64,000 bases of DNA, from the NCBI RefSeq assembly GCF_900101435.1, contig NZ_FMZH01000007.1, forward strand, positions 124,001 to 188,000, written 5' to 3'. The translations under genes were made by a program, and so were the position numbers. Positions 26,442-35,927 of the stretch are shown piece by piece (positions within the stretch are counted from its first letter, which is position 1; each line of letters opens with the position of its first letter). Below the pieces are notes generated by a model. It ran no database searches. It was given only the letters and a program-made list of their open reading frames with translations, and had not been told where the DNA came from. The DNA is from Pedobacter soli (lineage in GTDB: Bacteria > Bacteroidota > Bacteroidia > Sphingobacteriales > Sphingobacteriaceae).

Positions 26442-26472
26442 CAAATATAATCTTATTTAGACTTGTTACAAA
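26442..26472 (-). promoter_or_regulatory. Consensus promoter of the ECF sigma gene
   Basis: On the minus strand TTTG (26472-26469), 19 bases, TATATTTG (26449-26442) match the Bacteroidetes consensus at every defined base. The predicted RNA start is about 15-20 bases ahead of the ATG at 26421 and fixes the start codon choice. Confidence 0.65.
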
Positions 26473-26608
26473 TAGTAGCTTAAATTTGTATTTAAAATCC
26501 ATTTAATTCACTGGAAATGCTGAATCTTTTTTTGAATATAAAAAGCAACTTTTCTGACAGACCTTAAACAAAAATTACTTTCGTATTAATCTGGAATAAA
26601 GTAATCAT

Positions 26609-26616
26609 TACATTTG
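26609..26616 (+). promoter_or_regulatory. -7 element ahead of the TPR-HTH regulator
   Basis: TACATTTG fits TAnnTTTG exactly and lies 62 bases before the ATG. No clear TTTG occurs at the right distance upstream, so the promoter may need an activator. Confidence 0.4.
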
Positions 26617-26678
26617 TTTCTGTTCTTAACATTAAATTAACCTTTTCGCTCTTTCTTTGTTGAAAATTACTTTTCAGC

Positions 26679-28283
26679 ATGATGAAATACATTTGTGCAT
26701 TCCTGATATTTTTTCAGTTGTGCGCTGCTGCCGGTGCGCAGGAAAAAGAACCCGGGCAGTTTTTTGATCAACAATCTAAAAAACCAATCGAATCGCTTAT
26801 CGAATTGAAGAAGATATATGCACAATCTATCGAGAACAACGATGCGATTTTAGAAGGGAAATGTTTGCAGCAAATGGGGAAGGTTTGCTACAGACAAGGC
26901 CATTTCAGACAGGCGCTCGACTTTTTCCTAAAAGCCGAAAAGATATTCAATAGTAACGATAAACCTTTGTTGCTCGGCGCAAACCTGAGCGATATTGGTG
27001 TACTGTACTATTATCTAAAACAGCCAGATAAAGCCATGAAAAATTATCTTCTGGCCTTAAATATTTATAAAAGAGAGCACAATGTAAAGGGGCAGGCTGC
27101 TATTTTCGGACAGATTGGCCAGCTTTACGAAAAACGTAACCGTTACGATAGTGCTTTTTACTATCAGAACCTGGCTTTAAAGGCAATCGAACGGACAAAT
27201 GACATCAGTGGTGCTGCCAAAATTTACGAAAACTTAGGTAGCATTTACGAGGATTTAGAGCAGTACGATCTGGCTTATCAGCATTTTAAAAAATCACTCG
27301 ATTTATACCAGAAAGATCGTAATGAACTGGGCAGTATAGAGGTAATTAATAACCTGGGCGATATTTTACGTAAAACAGGTAAATACCAGGCGAGTATTAC
27401 AGAAACACAAAAGGCGATGAAACTTGCCAATAGAATGGGAAATATTTATCAGCTCGCTTCCTGCTGTCGTGATTTGGGGAAAGCTTACGAATTACTGAAC
27501 CAAATGGATAGCGCTTACCACTATGTTAAGCTGGGTTACAAATATACCATCGATTTATATTCAGAAGATGGCGCCCGTCAGGTTGCCTTTTTGCAGGTGC
27601 TGTACGATATCAATAAAAAATCGGATGAAATTACCAGGTTGCAAAGCGATAAGAAGATCAACCGGGTGATTGCGTTTTCGGCCACCATTGTGGTGGTGTT
27701 AACCATTGTTTTGGGCTTTGTTATTTTTAGCAGGCAGCGCTTAAAATTAAAAGATCAGCAAATGCTGGCTAAACAGAAAGATATTCAGCACGATTTAACC
27801 AGTCTGGAGCTTAAAAACCTGCAATTAGAAGAGCAGCAGCTCAAACAGCAGCTCGAAGTAAAGAGCCGCGAGCTTTCTACGCATACCCTAAACCTCATTA
27901 AACACAATCAGTTTCTTGAAAATCTGCGCAATACACTACAAGCCATGGTTAAAGATGATAAACGCGATCAGAAACGGCAAATGAACCAGATCCTCACTGA
28001 GATTAACCAAAGTTTTAACCACGAGCGTAACTGGAAAGAGTTTACACAGGCTTTTGAGCAGGTGCACCATCAGTTTTTAGAACAGCTTAAAAAATTCAGC
28101 AGCGAACTTACCTCTGCTGACATGCGCTTAATAGCTTTGCTTAAAATGAATCTTGACTCAGCTGATATCGCCACTTTGCTGGGTATTTCTACCGATAGCC
28201 TGAGGGTTTCCAGATACCGGTTACGTAAGAAGCTGAACTTAGCGCAGGGCGATAATTTATCCGCTTTTATACAGGCACTTTAA
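26679..28283 (+). CDS. Membrane TPR protein with C-terminal HTH domain
   Basis: A 534-residue regulator: signal peptide, about seven tetratricopeptide repeats in the periplasm (blocks such as LLGANLSDIGVLYYYLKQPD), one transmembrane helix (VIAFSATIVVVLTIVLGFVI), a cytoplasmic coiled coil and a C-terminal LuxR-like helix-turn-helix (LDSADIATLLGISTDSLRVS). Such one-component membrane regulators are common in Bacteroidetes next to uptake loci. It is immediately upstream of the phytate operon and is its probable regulator. Confidence 0.85.
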   Translation: MMKYICAFLIFFQLCAAAGAQEKEPGQFFDQQSKKPIESLIELKKIYAQSIENNDAILEGKCLQQMGKVCYRQGHFRQALDFFLKAEKIFNSNDKPLLLGANLSDIGVLYYYLKQPDKAMKNYLLALNIYKREHNVKGQAAIFGQIGQLYEKRNRYDSAFYYQNLALKAIERTNDISGAAKIYENLGSIYEDLEQYDLAYQHFKKSLDLYQKDRNELGSIEVINNLGDILRKTGKYQASITETQKAMKLANRMGNIYQLASCCRDLGKAYELLNQMDSAYHYVKLGYKYTIDLYSEDGARQVAFLQVLYDINKKSDEITRLQSDKKINRVIAFSATIVVVLTIVLGFVIFSRQRLKLKDQQMLAKQKDIQHDLTSLELKNLQLEEQQLKQQLEVKSRELSTHTLNLIKHNQFLENLRNTLQAMVKDDKRDQKRQMNQILTEINQSFNHERNWKEFTQAFEQVHHQFLEQLKKFSSELTSADMRLIALLKMNLDSADIATLLGISTDSLRVSRYRLRKKLNLAQGDNLSAFIQAL

Positions 28284-28480
28284 GCGTTACAACCATGCAA
28301 ATAAAATTGCTTTTTTATGTGTATTTGCTTGCTTAACAATTTGTTAATGTAACGGTAATAAAAGCATAATGGCGCTTCTGTTGCTGTTTAAGTATTTGAT
28401 TTACAGTATTTTGTTCTTTTGTGTTGCTTTTCAGTATATGCCCATTGTAACGGTGTTGCCTTTATGTAACCCTGATAATT

Positions 28481-28510
28481 TTTGCATATAAACTGGCGTA
28501 TACATCTTTG
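28481..28510 (+). promoter_or_regulatory. Promoter of the TonB receptor / phytase operon
   Basis: TTTG (28481-28484), 18 bases, CATCTTTG (28503-28510): one base from the TAnnTTTG consensus, 35 bases ahead of the ATG. The rest of the 262-base interval shows no gene. Confidence 0.5.
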
Positions 28511-28545
28511 GCCCGTCAGTTAATAAAAAGACATTACCAAACAAA

Positions 28546-31323
28546 ATGAACAAACTTTTACAAATTCTGTTTTTTCTTGTTTTTTGTGCGGGCACAGCCA
28601 ACGCTACAAAAATAAAAGGGCACGTTTACGATAAACAAACCGGCGAGGCCATCGTTGGCGCAACCGTAGTACTCGATAATCCCAGAAGGGTAACCAATAC
28701 CGGTCTTGATGGAACTTTTGAGTTTAAATGGGTATCTACCGGTTCTGCCAAAATCAGTGTAAGCTACATCACCTACAAAACCATTACAAAAACCATCACG
28801 GTGGAAAAAGAGGACAATGATCACCTGAAATTTTATATGGAGAGTGATTCTAAAAGCCTTGATGATGTAACCATCCAAACCAATGCGGTAGCTTCTACAG
28901 ATCAGGGAGCACGTCGCCTGGAGAAAAATTCGACTCAGATTATGAACATCGTATCGGGCAAAGCCATTGAAATTTCTCCTGATTTAACGGTAGCCAACAT
29001 TACGCAGCGTGTTTCAGGTGTTTCTATCGAGCGCAATAGCAATGGCGACGGACAGTACGCCATCCTGCGGGGTATGGACAAGAGATACAATTACACACTG
29101 GTAAATGGTGTGAAAATTCCAAGCCCTGATAACAAATACCGTTACGTACCGCTTGATTTATTCCCGGCAGATTTATTAGATCGCTTAGAAGTTTATAAAA
29201 CCCTTACCCCAAATCTGGAAGGCGATGCCATTGGTGGCGCCATTAACATGGTGATGAAAAACGCACCAGGAAAATTCCAGGTAAATGCAAATGTTTCAAC
29301 AGGTTATAGTCAGTTGTTTATCGACCGTAAATTTGCGAGCTACGATGCATCAGCCATTCAGTATAAATCGCCTTACGAGCTAAATGGAAAAAATTATAAT
29401 GCTACGCAGAACGATTTTACCAAAGGAACGCTGGATTATAAATACAAAAGCCCTGCGCCTAATTTAATTGGAAGCTTATCAGTAAGCCAAAGGTTTTTAG
29501 ACAATAAGCTAGGTGTGGTTTTGGCAGGAAGTTACCAAAATACTTACCGTGGCAGCAACAGTACTTTTTACAATAATGCAGTAGCTGGTACCGATGCTTA
29601 TGCGGTAATTACCAGTAAAAGCTACCGTGAGTTTTCTGAGCAACAGCAACGTACCGGCTTACACGGAAAGGTCGATTATTCATTTAACAAAAAACACCAG
29701 TTAAGCCTTTACAATGTGTACGTTAATTTAAAAAACCAGCAGCTTAGAGATGCGGTAAGCACCACGTATAATGGTGTTTACAATCCTACAGCCGGAAATG
29801 CAGAGCTGGTTTACGATACGCGTAGCCGTTTAACCGAGCAGCAGATTTACAACAGTACCCTGCATGGTGGTCACAAATTTTTCGACGATAAATTCAAAGT
29901 GCAGTGGTCGGCAGTTTATTCATCTGCTAAAAACGATGTCCCCGAAAATACCAGCATCAGCTTAAACGGAATCGAACAAAATTTCCAGCGTACACGAACC
30001 AGTTTAGTGAATACCAATCCGGTAACCCGCCGTTGGGAACGCAACACGGATGAGGATATCGCTGGTTATCTCGACCTTAATTACCATTTTACTTTGGGTG
30101 AGAACAAACTCGATATCATGGCAGGTGGTTTATACCGTGATAAACAAAGAAGCAGTTTCTTTAATAATTATAACCTGGCGCCAAGTGCTGCTGATGCAAA
30201 AAAGCTGTACGGTGTAGATTTTCAAAGTTATACAGATTTAAACCTGGTGGTGAGCAATCCAACGGGTGCCGTAGCCAATTCACTTACTTATGATGCTTCA
30301 GAAAAAATTGCCGCGGGTTACGGAATGTTTAAATACAGCTCGGCTAAACTTGAGCTAATTGGAGGTGCACGCGTAGAACATACCAATCAAGGTTATAATC
30401 TGCTTTTCCCTGCAGGAGAAACTTATCCGAAAGGAAACCAGGTATATACTGATGTTTTACCAAGCTTAACCGCGAAGTATTTTTTGAGTGATAAAGCACA
30501 ATTACATGCTTCGTATTACAAAGCATTAAACCGTCCGGGTTTTTACGAAATTGTACCTGGCAAAGTGGTTAATGAAGAGTTTCAGGAGCGCGGAAATCCA
30601 AACTTGCAGCGTGCGCTGGCTGATAACTTCGATTTGCGCTACGAACTTTTTCCAGGCGCATCCGAGCAATTGTTAATCGGTACTTTTTACAAGCGTATCA
30701 AAAATCCGATCGAATATACTTTCCAGGCTGATGCCGTTCGCGGACAGGATATTTATTATACTCCGGGTAATTTTGGTACAGCTAATAATTATGGTGCTGA
30801 GGTCGATTATATCAAATATTTCAGTAAAATCGGTGTTAAAGCAAACTATACCTATACCCACTCGCGGATTGTAACACCTAAAACAACCCGCACCATTAAC
30901 CCGACAACTGGCGATATTCAGGCGCTTTCTGTTGATCAGGAACGCCCGCTTTACGGACAGTCTGAGCATATTGCGAATTTATCCGTGTTATTTAAAGATA
31001 CCAAAAAAGGCTGGGATGCACAGCTTGCAGCTGCTTATACCGGTTCGCGGATCAATACTGTTTCACAGTTCTTAAACAACGATTTGTGGCAGAAAGGTTT
31101 CGTGCAGATGGATGCTTCGGTTGAGAAAAGATTTAAAGGCGGAATCAGTGTTTTTGTTAAAGGCAATAACATCTTAAATACACCTGCAAAATTATTCATC
31201 AAAGGCACCAACCCTGAAAATAACAAAATCAACGAAGATTTGGTAAAAGACGGTAACACCTTGATCAGGAGTGATTATTATGGCCAGAACTATTTAGTTG
31301 GCTTCAGATATAAGTTTAATTAA
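28546..31323 (+). CDS. TonB-dependent receptor
   Basis: A 925-residue outer-membrane receptor: signal peptide, carboxypeptidase regulatory-like domain (IKGHVYDKQTGEAIVGATVV), plug with VSGVSIERNSNGDGQYAILR and LEGDAIGGAINMVMK, then a long barrel. The plug resembles receptors annotated as TonB-Xanth-Caul type. Position upstream of a beta-helix lipoprotein and a beta-propeller phytase suggests uptake of phytate or its products. Confidence 0.9.
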   Translation: MNKLLQILFFLVFCAGTANATKIKGHVYDKQTGEAIVGATVVLDNPRRVTNTGLDGTFEFKWVSTGSAKISVSYITYKTITKTITVEKEDNDHLKFYMESDSKSLDDVTIQTNAVASTDQGARRLEKNSTQIMNIVSGKAIEISPDLTVANITQRVSGVSIERNSNGDGQYAILRGMDKRYNYTLVNGVKIPSPDNKYRYVPLDLFPADLLDRLEVYKTLTPNLEGDAIGGAINMVMKNAPGKFQVNANVSTGYSQLFIDRKFASYDASAIQYKSPYELNGKNYNATQNDFTKGTLDYKYKSPAPNLIGSLSVSQRFLDNKLGVVLAGSYQNTYRGSNSTFYNNAVAGTDAYAVITSKSYREFSEQQQRTGLHGKVDYSFNKKHQLSLYNVYVNLKNQQLRDAVSTTYNGVYNPTAGNAELVYDTRSRLTEQQIYNSTLHGGHKFFDDKFKVQWSAVYSSAKNDVPENTSISLNGIEQNFQRTRTSLVNTNPVTRRWERNTDEDIAGYLDLNYHFTLGENKLDIMAGGLYRDKQRSSFFNNYNLAPSAADAKKLYGVDFQSYTDLNLVVSNPTGAVANSLTYDASEKIAAGYGMFKYSSAKLELIGGARVEHTNQGYNLLFPAGETYPKGNQVYTDVLPSLTAKYFLSDKAQLHASYYKALNRPGFYEIVPGKVVNEEFQERGNPNLQRALADNFDLRYELFPGASEQLLIGTFYKRIKNPIEYTFQADAVRGQDIYYTPGNFGTANNYGAEVDYIKYFSKIGVKANYTYTHSRIVTPKTTRTINPTTGDIQALSVDQERPLYGQSEHIANLSVLFKDTKKGWDAQLAAAYTGSRINTVSQFLNNDLWQKGFVQMDASVEKRFKGGISVFVKGNNILNTPAKLFIKGTNPENNKINEDLVKDGNTLIRSDYYGQNYLVGFRYKFN

Positions 31324-31346
31324 TTGAATTTTAAAAAGATAAAGAC

Positions 31347-32606
31347 ATGAAATCGAATCAGATTTTTAAACTACTTATGCTTGCCCTGCTTGCTCTGGCA
31401 GGATGCGAAAAAGCCAATATTGATGTAGATACTACCGCAGTAGATGGCTCGGCCATTGGAGAAGTTTCAGGTGTTTGGGCTAAGGGAAGTACGCAGGTAA
31501 TTAAAGGCGATATTGTTATTCCTGAAGGAAAATCGTTGACCATTGAAGAAGGAGTTACTGTTTTAATGGATACGCTTGCCAAGCCCGAAATTATTGTGAA
31601 AGGTAATTTATATGCGTTGGGAACTGCCGAGAACCCGGTTAAATTTACCGTAAATGAGTTTTATAAAACGGCACAAAAGAAATTCGGTAAACTTTGGGGC
31701 GGTATTTTGGCTGGCCCAACCTGCGAAGAGCTGGTTTTAGACCACGCCATTATCGAATATGGTGGTTCTACCACCTCCGATGCTTCAACTTCGGTTAAAA
31801 TGGGACTTTACAAGGCCGTAGCCGGCGAAAATCTTCCGGCACTCTGGTTTGCCAATGCCAAAGGCAGATTAGTGGTACAAAACAGTGTCTTCCGTAATCT
31901 GCAGGAAGATTGTACCTATATTGAGGGCGGAAAGATCATTTTTGCCAACAATGTATTTTATACTACAGGTGTAACCGGTGGTGAGGCCATGAACTTTAAA
32001 TCAGGCTGTTTAGCTGATATTGCTTATAACCTGGTTTACAGTACCAATACTAATGCACTGAAACTATCAAACACCGGCGATAAAACACCACAAACTTATA
32101 TTATTGCTTACAACAATACCTTGGTTAATACCGGGTGGAGAAGGCCAACTGCAAAAGGTGGATCGGTATGGATGGAAAGCACTGTGCGCGCCGATTTATA
32201 CAATAACCTTTTTGCCAACACTCGTTTTGGCGTGAAAAGAGATCCTAAAAAGCCTGAGGATGCCCGTTCTGCCTATAGCAATAACTGGTATTACGGATAC
32301 GATCAGGCTACTGTTAATCAGTTTCAGCCGGGTGGCGATATTATTGGCGGTAAAAATGATGTAATTGGCACTACTGCTGGTGCCAACGACCCTAAATTTG
32401 TTAATTATCCGGTAAATACTGCAGTTAGCAATGCCGATTTTAACACCGCCTGGGATTTCCACCTACAGGGGAATTCGCCGGCTTTAGGTAAAGGCATCAC
32501 CAACTTTACCCGTCACCATGCCGCAGGCATTGTAATGAAAAATGGAATTACTTATATCTCACCTGCGCCGGCTACTTTTGTAGGCGCTTACGGTACTAAA
32601 ATTTAA
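31347..32606 (+). CDS. Right-handed beta-helix lipoprotein
   Basis: A 419-residue lipoprotein with lipobox LLALAGC. The mature chain has short repeating strands typical of a right-handed parallel beta-helix (GDIVIPEGKSLTIEEGVTVL, KIIFANNVFYTTGVTGGEAM). No catalytic site was recognised. It lies 23 bases after the receptor and 1 base before the phytase, so it belongs to the same operon and is probably an outer-membrane surface component. Confidence 0.75.
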   Translation: MKSNQIFKLLMLALLALAGCEKANIDVDTTAVDGSAIGEVSGVWAKGSTQVIKGDIVIPEGKSLTIEEGVTVLMDTLAKPEIIVKGNLYALGTAENPVKFTVNEFYKTAQKKFGKLWGGILAGPTCEELVLDHAIIEYGGSTTSDASTSVKMGLYKAVAGENLPALWFANAKGRLVVQNSVFRNLQEDCTYIEGGKIIFANNVFYTTGVTGGEAMNFKSGCLADIAYNLVYSTNTNALKLSNTGDKTPQTYIIAYNNTLVNTGWRRPTAKGGSVWMESTVRADLYNNLFANTRFGVKRDPKKPEDARSAYSNNWYYGYDQATVNQFQPGGDIIGGKNDVIGTTAGANDPKFVNYPVNTAVSNADFNTAWDFHLQGNSPALGKGITNFTRHHAAGIVMKNGITYISPAPATFVGAYGTKI

Positions 32607-32607
32607 A

Positions 32608-33681
32608 ATGAAGAATAGAATAATTATACCCTTTGCAGCAATTGCAATTTTAACCCTGTGCTTTTCTTGTAACGGAACAGCGCAAAAAGCAGATAATACT
32701 GCAGTAAAACCACTTTACGTTTCAGAGCCGGTTGATTTTGATACCGACGATCCCGCCATCTGGGTTAACCCGGCAGATGCCGCACAATCTTTGGTAATTG
32801 GTACCGATAAAGATGCAAACGGAGGATTATATGTTTTTGATCTCAAAGGAAAAATCATCAAATCGAAAACAGTTAAAGGTTTGCAACGACCCGATAACGT
32901 TGATATTGCTTACGGATTAAATCTGGGAGGAAAAAAAACAGATATCGCCGTTACCACCGAAAGATTGAGTCATAAACTCCGGATTTATTCCCTTCCGGAT
33001 ATGAAACCGATTGATAACGGTGGTATTCCGGTTTTTGTTGGAGAAACCGGTGCAGAGTACCGCGATTTAATGGGTATTGCCATGTATACTGATCCGAATG
33101 GTAAAATATATGCCATTGTTGGCCGTAAAACCGGACCAAAAACAGGTTACCTGTGGCAATATTTGTTAAGCGATGACGGTAATGGCCATGTTAAAGCCGA
33201 TTTAGTGAGGAACTTTGGAAGTTACAGCGGCAAAAAAGAAATTGAAGCCATTGCTGTTGATAATGAACTTGGCTATGTGTACTACTGCGATGAGCAATTT
33301 GGTGTACGTAAATATTATGCCGATCCGGCTAAGGGCGATAAAGAGCTTGCCTTATTTGGTCAGGGGGACTTTGCCGTTGACAACGAAGGCATAGCCATTT
33401 ATAAAACTGCCGGAAACAAGGGTTATGTATTGGTATCTGACCAGGGCGCAAGGCAGTTAAAAGTATACAGCAGGGAAGGCAAGGCAGATGCTCCGAATCA
33501 GCATCCTTTAATAGCTACCATAAAATACACTGCCAATCAAACCGATGGAATTGATGTAGTATCGGTACCTTTAAATGCCGATTTTAAACATGGTTTGCTG
33601 GTAGCAATGAGCGACGATAAAACTTTTCATTTTTACCGTTGGGAAGATATTGCGGGTAAGAAATTGGCGATTAATCCATAA
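32608..33681 (+). CDS. Beta-propeller phytase (3-phytase)
   Basis: A 357-residue secreted lipoprotein-like enzyme (ILTLCFSC near the N-terminus). The beta-propeller phytase signature is clear: DTDDPAIWVNP, GTDKDANGGLYVFDL, RPDNVDIAYG, and late acidic blocks KKEIEAIAVDNELGYVYYCD and DNEGIAIY. These acidic residues bind the calcium ions that hold and hydrolyse phytate. It releases phosphate outside the cytoplasm; the operon's receptor may import the product. Confidence 0.92.
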   Translation: MKNRIIIPFAAIAILTLCFSCNGTAQKADNTAVKPLYVSEPVDFDTDDPAIWVNPADAAQSLVIGTDKDANGGLYVFDLKGKIIKSKTVKGLQRPDNVDIAYGLNLGGKKTDIAVTTERLSHKLRIYSLPDMKPIDNGGIPVFVGETGAEYRDLMGIAMYTDPNGKIYAIVGRKTGPKTGYLWQYLLSDDGNGHVKADLVRNFGSYSGKKEIEAIAVDNELGYVYYCDEQFGVRKYYADPAKGDKELALFGQGDFAVDNEGIAIYKTAGNKGYVLVSDQGARQLKVYSREGKADAPNQHPLIATIKYTANQTDGIDVVSVPLNADFKHGLLVAMSDDKTFHFYRWEDIAGKKLAINP

Positions 33682-33705
33682 ATGGTTTAGAGAATGTAAA
33701 CTGTA

Positions 33706-33762
33706 TTTACCGAGTAATATTCAAATTAAATTTGAATATTACTCGGTAAAATTGTATTTTTG
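33706..33762 (+). promoter_or_regulatory. Perfect 45-bp palindrome overlapping a consensus promoter
   Basis: Bases 33706-33727 are the exact inverse complement of 33729-33750, around a single central base. Inside the right arm lies TTTG (33731-33734), followed after 20 bases by TATTTTTG (33755-33762), an exact Bacteroidetes promoter. The ATG of the DUF4143 ATPase is at 33766, so the mRNA would be almost leaderless. The palindrome may be an operator and may also end the phytase transcript. Confidence 0.6.
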
Positions 33763-33765
33763 GGT

Positions 33766-34935
33766 ATGATCGAACGTAAAATACAAGGTGAACTGGCAGA
33801 GTTGCTTAAAATATTTCCAGCAGTAGCTTTACTGGGACCAAGGCAAGTGGGAAAAACCACACTAGCCCGCGAACTGCTAAAAAGTACTTTACACGATGTA
33901 GTTTATTTTGATCTTGAAAATGATAATGATATTTTAAGAATGAAAGATCCTGGGTTTTTGTTTGAACAATATAAAGAATCCTGTATCGTTCTTGATGAAA
34001 TTCAACGTGTACCGGATCTTTTTCGTCAATTAAGACCAATTATAGATCAGCATAGGATTGCAGGTAGGTTTATACTTACTGGTTCAGCTTCTCCGGTCTT
34101 GGTCAAAGGAGTATCTGAGTCTTTAGCTGGGCGCATTGCTTTTGTTGAAATGTCTCCTGTTAATTTATTGGAAGCAATCGATAGTGGGATTTCTCAGGAA
34201 CAACATTGGTTTAGAGGTGGGTTCCCTACCGCACTTACCAGTGTAACCGATCAACAGTTTTCCTTATGGGCTGAAAATTTTATTAAGGCATATATAGAAC
34301 GTGATCTAAACCTTCTTTTTGGGGTTAATCTTTCCGAAGTACTCATCCGTAATTTTTGGTACATGCTGGCAGCAAACACAGGAAGTATCTGGACTGCAGA
34401 AAACTATGCCAGAGCGTTAGGGGTGAGCAGTACAACCATAAAGCGATATCTGGATTTTATGGAGGGTGCTTTCATGGTTAGGCAATTACCAGCATGGTAT
34501 ATCAATGTGGGAAAACGTGTTGTAAAGGCACCTAAAGTTTATATTCGGGACAGTGGCTTACTGCATCAGTTAAACCGAATCAAAAGTAGTGCTGAGCTTC
34601 CTTTAAATTTGATTGTTGGTGCTTCATGGGAAGGTTATGTGATTGAGCAAATTTATCAATTAAAGCCAAAAGGACTAGAAATGTATTATTACCGTACGCA
34701 ACATGGAGCTGAATGTGATCTTATATTAGTAGATGGTGTTAAGCCTGTTGTGGCTATAGAAATTAAATATGCCGCTGTTCCTTCGCTTTCCAAAGGTTTT
34801 TACAATGTTTTAGAGGATCTGGCGATCGAAAAGGCATTTGTAGTTACTCCGGGTGAAAAAGAGTTTAGTTTGGATGAAAAAATAAAGGTAAGTGGCTTGC
34901 AGTTTTTCTTAAAAAACATTCTAAACAAATTATAA
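33766..34935 (+). CDS. AAA ATPase with DUF4143 domain
   Basis: A 389-residue protein of the widespread AAA_14/DUF4143 family. Walker A is GPRQVGKTT, Walker B CIVLDEIQ and sensor 1 RFILTGSAS. The middle contains a winged-helix (YARALGVSSTTIKRYLDFME), and the C-terminus has a PD-(D/E)XK-like nuclease fold (ECDLILVD...AIEIKYA). Function is unknown; roles in defence or DNA repair have been proposed for the family. A TTG 6 bases upstream is not needed as start. Confidence 0.88.
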   Translation: MIERKIQGELAELLKIFPAVALLGPRQVGKTTLARELLKSTLHDVVYFDLENDNDILRMKDPGFLFEQYKESCIVLDEIQRVPDLFRQLRPIIDQHRIAGRFILTGSASPVLVKGVSESLAGRIAFVEMSPVNLLEAIDSGISQEQHWFRGGFPTALTSVTDQQFSLWAENFIKAYIERDLNLLFGVNLSEVLIRNFWYMLAANTGSIWTAENYARALGVSSTTIKRYLDFMEGAFMVRQLPAWYINVGKRVVKAPKVYIRDSGLLHQLNRIKSSAELPLNLIVGASWEGYVIEQIYQLKPKGLEMYYYRTQHGAECDLILVDGVKPVVAIEIKYAAVPSLSKGFYNVLEDLAIEKAFVVTPGEKEFSLDEKIKVSGLQFFLKNILNKL

Positions 34936-34992
34936 AACCATTTATTTTAAGTGACGTGATTAAATAACTGGTTTAACAGTATAAAACACAAC

Positions 34993-35019
34993 AAAAAAAG
35001 CGGCCAGGGCCGCTTTTTT
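34993..35019. terminator. Bidirectional terminator
   Basis: A-run, GCGGCC / GGCCGC stem with a 3-base loop and U-run, between the convergent ATPase and GIN-domain genes. Confidence 0.75.
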
Positions 35020-35023
35020 CATT

Positions 35024-35790
35024 ATCTAAATCTTCGGGGGCTTATTTAGCTAAAGCTGCGGTTCTTTCAGCAACTTCTGGTGTATTCATTTCTGTTTTTG
35101 CTGCTGCGAAGCGATCTAAATTTAATTTAGGTGTGCTTCCCATTACCAGGCTGTGGTTTTCAGTTGTTCCGCTTAATTTTAAATCTGCACGATCTGAAAT
35201 TACAGTGTAAAGGCTTTCAGTTTTCGAATCGATTTTAGCTACTGCATTTCCGCTTAAGAATACCTGAAGGTTGGTTACATTTAATTCACCTGCTGTTTTT
35301 ACTACTGCATCATCAGATGCCATTACGCGGTAAATGCTTTTTACGTAAACGGTAACTTTAGCTACCTCGTTATCTGCCGAAGTAATTTTTAACGCTGTTC
35401 CATCCTGAATCACTTTTACTTTTCCGCTATTGTCGTCAGCATAGCTAATGCCTTCTTTACCGTTCTGGATGAGGGTAACTTCTACATTTCCGTTTACCAC
35501 TACTTTATCGAAGTTTTTAGGAGCAGAGATTTTAACAGGTTGTTTTTCGGTAGCCATTACAGTTGTAGAAAAGATTGAAGTGCTTAAAACAACAGCTGCC
35601 ATTAATGATTTTGCTAGGGTTGAGAATGAAGTTTTCATAATATCTTGTTTTATAGTTTTAAATAATAATTTGTGAATGTTTTGATAATAAGACGTCGCTT
35701 TTTGGCAAACGTTTCACTGGTTTTGGCCGTATTATACCAACGGCTGTAACTTCTCGACGAACGCCCTTTTAAACCGGGCGAAAAATGACT
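35024..35790 (-). repeat. Duplicated GIN-gene unit, copy 1
   Basis: The gene, a short tail with ATCTTCGGGGGC, and about 150 bases upstream recur at 38113-38910 and 42467-43265. The upstream part includes the conserved blocks AAACGTTTCAC, TTGGCCGTATTATACC and a CGCCC / GGGCG hairpin. Copies 2 and 3 share about 120 more upstream bases than copy 1 does. No coding frame was found upstream of the gene in 35639-35927. Confidence 0.8.
35042..35638 (-). CDS. GIN-domain (DUF2807) secreted protein, copy 1 of 3
   Basis: A 198-residue protein with a signal peptide (LMAAVVLSTSIFSTTVMA) and one GIN/DUF2807 beta-helix domain (FDKVVVNGNVEVTLIQNG, IYRVMASDDAVV, LQVFLSGNAVAKIDS). The family is thought to be cell-surface or adhesin-head-like in Bacteroidetes. 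Copies 2 and 3 at 38129 and 42484 are almost identical; this one is the most diverged (for example VVVNGNV for VVVSGNV, AGELN for DGKLN). Confidence 0.85.
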   Translation of the reverse strand: MKTSFSTLAKSLMAAVVLSTSIFSTTVMATEKQPVKISAPKNFDKVVVNGNVEVTLIQNGKEGISYADDNSGKVKVIQDGTALKITSADNEVAKVTVYVKSIYRVMASDDAVVKTAGELNVTNLQVFLSGNAVAKIDSKTESLYTVISDRADLKLSGTTENHSLVMGSTPKLNLDRFAAAKTEMNTPEVAERTAALAK

Positions 35791-35927
35791 GGTCTGACGA
35801 AAAAATAGACGCCGTTTAATCACTTATTGCCTACGGTTAACCGATAAATGCATAAAACCAATAAAATAATTCGCATTTTTATAAAGAGAAAACAATCAGG
35901 TTTATTTACCAGTTAAAAATATAGGTT

